A stretch of DNA of 64,000 bases. Source: Sympetrum striolatum. Taxonomy: Eukaryota; Arthropoda; Insecta; Odonata; Libellulidae. This document shows positions 60,201 through 64,000 of the stretch, one piece after another. The notes below the pieces were generated by a model. The model had not been told where the DNA came from. It did no database searches and was given only the letters and a program-made list of their open reading frames with translations. Location: NCBI GenBank assembly GCA_947579665.1, contig OX388347.1, positions 25,660,562-25,724,561 on the forward strand. Direction: 5' to 3'. The position numbers and the translations under genes were made by a program. The stretch's first letter is position 1. The number at the start of each line of letters is the position of its first letter.

Positions 60201-63200
60201 CCGAGAAGAATTAATATTTCAGCTAATCGAGCTTCGAAGGCAAAATACTAATTTATTAATGGAAAAATTAATTTGGAATGCCTTTCCAATTCCAATAGTC
60301 AACAGAATACAGGAACTACTGAGCAAGTTATAGTATACCGAGGCGATTTTGAAAAAAGAGTACTTTAGCCCCTAGAAATTATTCTCCTTCTTTCATATTT
60401 ATACGTTTATGTCTCTAGCAAACTTTCTGCGTGCGGTCTATAGTTTAACCATTCAGTTGATCACCATATTTAAATTCAAATGAATTTCGAAACTCGCAGT
60501 TATAGATATATGTACATAAGAAGCAAAACGGAATTTTTTTAATTCAAATTCCACTGGTGAAATTTATTTCCAAGAGAGCAATACCTCCCTCATAAATACT
60601 CACTTTAGCTCGTCCCCTCGGGCAAGTCCTCGTTTTATGGCGATGAATTTTATGCATTCACCTTGTGAGAATTCTTAATAATGTAGGTCGAGGAGTAATA
60701 AGAAGTTACGACGTAAAAATTGAACACATTTTTACGGCCAACTGCGCAGCGAGCAGAATTGTCGCTGTGTAGAAAAAGCAGGGACCCAATCATTCTATAC
60801 CTGTCATTTCCCTCTCCGTCTTTTTCTTCCTCGAGAGCGTTGATATCTTTTCTTGGAGCAGTTCCACTTCACATAGAATCCCAGCCATATTGTTCGCGGC
60901 CTTCGAAGAAAAATGACGTCGGAAAAATGCTTCGTGTCGCTCGTCTCTTTCCAATTTGGTCTTCGTACATCTCAATCAGGGCTCAACTCTTTCCCCCAAG
61001 GATTTGAACAGGAGACCAAAACAGCATTTTTCATTCTGGGCCCCCGAAAACGCCCGTAAAAATATTCCGCAAACGATACGGCCTATTTGAGCCCTCCATT
61101 TCAACCCTAACGATTACGTGTCTCTCCCCTCATCTGCATAAAAATCTCCCCTCTCCGCTGCCTTCCCTCCAATGCCTCGTTAACGCATTGTTTTCAGCCT
61201 GCCTCCCCATTAGCCGAGTGCCGTCGATGAGTGCCCTGCCAATAGCCGTCGATTCCCATTTACTACCGATCTTCCTTTTAAAAATGCGTGCCCTCTCCCT
61301 CCAGTTTTTCGCCACACCCAAGTCCCTATCCCTCCCCATTACGCCACCAGTTCCCTTTAGTGAGACCATTAAAAAATCAACTAATAAGGGGTTGGTGGTT
61401 TATTTTACCGCTGTTCTACATTAATGTATGTCTTAGTATAAAATCATTCCAGTTTCTACCGAGGCTACCCATTTTATTCTGGATGAGTCACCTCCTTACG
61501 TCATACATTTTAGTCACTTCCACGACATTTTTATCCTTGGAGGCAATAAAATTTAACGACTTTACTTATAGTAGTATGCTATGTGGGTTTGATAGTTGTT
61601 GAAACAGGTGAGTCTTGCAGCAAATCTTGCTGATGAGACGACTTCCAATTCAAACATCGGGATTCAATATCATCCTTACTAAACACTGTGAATGACCAAT
61701 ATCACGAAAATTCAAAGGGAAGTGGACTCAAAAGTAAAGAGCATTACTAAATAACTCAAATAATCTTCGACGGATTGCTTTAAAGTAATTCCAAACAAAA
61801 GTTTTTAAATTTTCTTAGAAAGACGTTTTTAAATAAGTAGTAAAAAGTGACAAAATAATGAAATACTAAGTGAATTCAGTCCATAAAATCTAATGAGTAA
61901 AACAGAAAGGAGAGGATTTTCATTTAGTGAGAAAATGGAAAGAAACTGGATAAATCATGACTTTTGATTAATATTAAAAAAATTTCTGTAACACTTGAAA
62001 TGATTTGTAGCTTCTTCACAGTAGATCGAGATTATCTCGTCATCAAAAATAGGAGAGATGAGCAATTCCTAGTCTGAATTTCTATTACTCTTTTGAATCT
62101 CGCTACATCAAATCTAAAAAAAGTTTTTCAATGGGTTCCGGTTTGCTGTGTTGATCCTGAGAAAAAAATCCATTATTTTTCATCAATTCGAACTAATTTG
62201 GAGTACCTCGAAATTATTTAGGAAATTCCTTCTCTTTGATGGAAAAGCGTGCGGCATTAATAATCAGGCAAAAGAATTTCCCACTCCGTCGAATATGTCT
62301 TTCGTAAAAGCGATTCCCGCTACCGAGGTAAAAACAGGATTCGTGAGAACATTTTTCAGGGATATCCGATCTCGATAAGATCGGAACTTCCATATATAGC
62401 TCTGTACATGTTGATTTTCCTCTTGCTTTTGTCATTTCCACAATCGAATGGCGGCAAAATTATTTAGAAGCCGAGTAAAAAAGTCTCGAGTTGTGAGTGC
62501 GTACGCGGACAAAACTAGTTTCCCGGCATGCATGCATTCATGCAGCGCTATAAATTTTACGCTCGGCTGCTTTCTCTCTCGTTTAAAAAGCAATCGTTTT
62601 CTAGCTGTTTATTCCGAAATCGAAAAAAAACTCTGCTCCGAGGGTTTTGTAAAAGTCTTAAGGGAATTTATTCGTACTGTTTGTCAGTTTTTCTCCCCGC
62701 GAAAGCGTTTTGTACAAGCCCGCCTAACATTCCTCGAGCTGCGCTGAATCGTTGGAGACAGCGCATGGCGCCATTAATTCACACTTTGGAAAATGGTGAA
62801 AACATGTTTTATCCCACTTTTTGGAAGAAAATGCATCGATATTCATTCGATATTTGGGCGATTCGGGTTTTATATCAGCGCTTTCGAATACAATTTAATC
62901 TGCGTTTCTCTATCAATTAAGTTATTTTGAGCGGGTAACATCTACTTTGTATTCATTTAATTCAAATGATTGATTTCATTATTTCTTACATTGAGCTAAA
63001 TTACTCTGAAACAGCGCAGATGCATTAATCACTTTCCTTAAAGTTAGTTTCCACATATCTTTAATTTCATGACTCGGAAAAATTAAATCTAGTAAATATG
63101 GTATTCCTATTACATAATAATCACAAAGCGTGTATGAAACTATTTCCGGGAAAAAGTTAACTTCAGATCTATAGAATAATTATTTAGGTATTTTCTTTTA

Positions 63201-64000
63201 AATAAACTTCCAGTTGGTAAGTCAATTAGAAAATAGGAAAATTTCGCGTCTCAACAATTGTCAGTAATTGAATTTTAAAACTACAAATAAGAATTGAAAT
63301 AATAGAAAATCTTGAGGTTTAATTCATAGGCAGATAAATAGGTAAACTGTTTTTATTCTAATATAATGCCGCAAAACCAAAGTGTAGTTAATTGACCACT
63401 CATTTATTTCAAATTATACCCTTTTCAATATAGCCTATCGGTCTTTATTCGTGGGGGAACGGAGACGATGAAGTCATCAAGCATCCATATTCGTTTCCTC
63501 CCAACAAACGAATAAACACTTTAATATATGGGCACGCAGCACCAATATCAAGTCCCTTCCCCTGGCGAAATCACAAGAGCACGAGTCAATCGCGCCGAAA
63601 AAAATCCCCGATCTCTCAGGTTACTCACTCGAAAACAGCAGGAGTCTGACGTACGTCAAGGGAGCGTTCCCGAAAAGAGACGGGGGAGGAAAAAAAGTTA
63701 CGATATTTCGGACCCTTTTAGTAGAGTCATCTCGGGCGGGTTCACGGATGTCAAAGGCATCACTGGGGGAAAAAAGACTCCCCTCCGCCCCATTTCTCTA
63801 AGGAGCAGTCAACTTGCTCCGATACCCCTCACGCCGCGGCATCCATCGGCGCGTGAGTTGAATTTTTCCGGGGCAGAGGCGTGGGAATCCGCAGGAGAAA
63901 GAGAGATGGATAGCGAGAGGACCTTCTCCCACCGCGAAAGGCTCCTTCCCCGCAATCTCGCCTCCCCGCCATCATCCTGACTGATGGCCGTACGTGGCAG
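54214..64000. other. Presumed intron continues to the window end; no further exon found
   Basis: AT-rich DNA with purine-rich runs at about 58920-59240 and 59930-60130, pyrimidine-rich runs at about 61120-61370, and a GC-rich end at about 63530-63990 with a 150-codon frame of low-complexity charged composition and no recognised domain. No next zinc-finger exon is visible, so the intron would exceed 14 kb. Confidence 0.55.

Noticed and set aside
63528..63980. 150-codon + frame at the window end
   Set aside because: Composition-driven: basic and serine/proline-rich translation of a GC-rich patch, no domain, no splice evidence.
1..64000. CRISPR arrays, operons, insertion sequences, rRNA
   Set aside because: None seen; the spliced exon, pol III tRNA and base composition are those of animal nuclear DNA.

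Overview
This window looks like nuclear DNA of an arthropod, most likely an insect. It is AT-rich and gene-poor, with no operons, no ribosome binding sites and no long reading frames. It carries degenerate tRNA-derived SINE and LINE fragments. Its tRNA-Gly(GCC) has the usual insect nuclear form. The one unmistakable protein-coding segment is a spliced exon encoding two C2H2 zinc fingers of the rotund/squeeze/LIN-29 type. I cannot name the species.

Main layout, + strand. The zinc-finger exon is at 49445-49679, phase 0 in and phase 1 out, and the next exon must lie beyond the window. Reading upstream for splice signals gave three candidate exons that all fit this reading frame: 49176-49250 (75 nt), 48282-48323 (42 nt) and a possible first coding exon at 12278-12292 (ATG plus four codons ending on a perfect AG|GTAAGT donor, with an in-frame stop upstream). 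If these are linked, the window holds the 5' half of a very large rotund/squeeze-type gene with a roughly 36 kb first intron and a 3' intron of more than 14 kb. That linkage is inference; the zinc-finger exon is not.

Minus strand. A complete tRNA-Gly(GCC) gene at 54143-54213 lies antisense to the large gene. Several short minus-strand intervals have good acceptor and donor sites and a single convincing frame or phase-compatible neighbours: 52580-52611, 51511-51594, 33753-33856 and 23235-23390. The first three are phase-compatible in order. They may belong to an antisense gene or may be pseudo-exons; the sequence alone does not decide.

Other content. There is a LINE reverse-transcriptase relic near 40.44 kb and a dispersed repeat at 31.3 and 45.7 kb, one copy of which forms a foldback. 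There are also tRNA-like SINE fragments, a perfect 18-bp hairpin at 3.65 kb, an NRF1-type palindrome in a CpG-rich patch at 22.04 kb, a G-quadruplex-prone tract at 33.6 kb, and several short tandem or direct repeats. Most remaining sequence is AT-rich intronic or intergenic DNA broken by GC-rich or polypurine/polypyrimidine patches. Reading frames of 60-170 codons occur in those patches, but none shows a recognisable domain apart from the RT relic.
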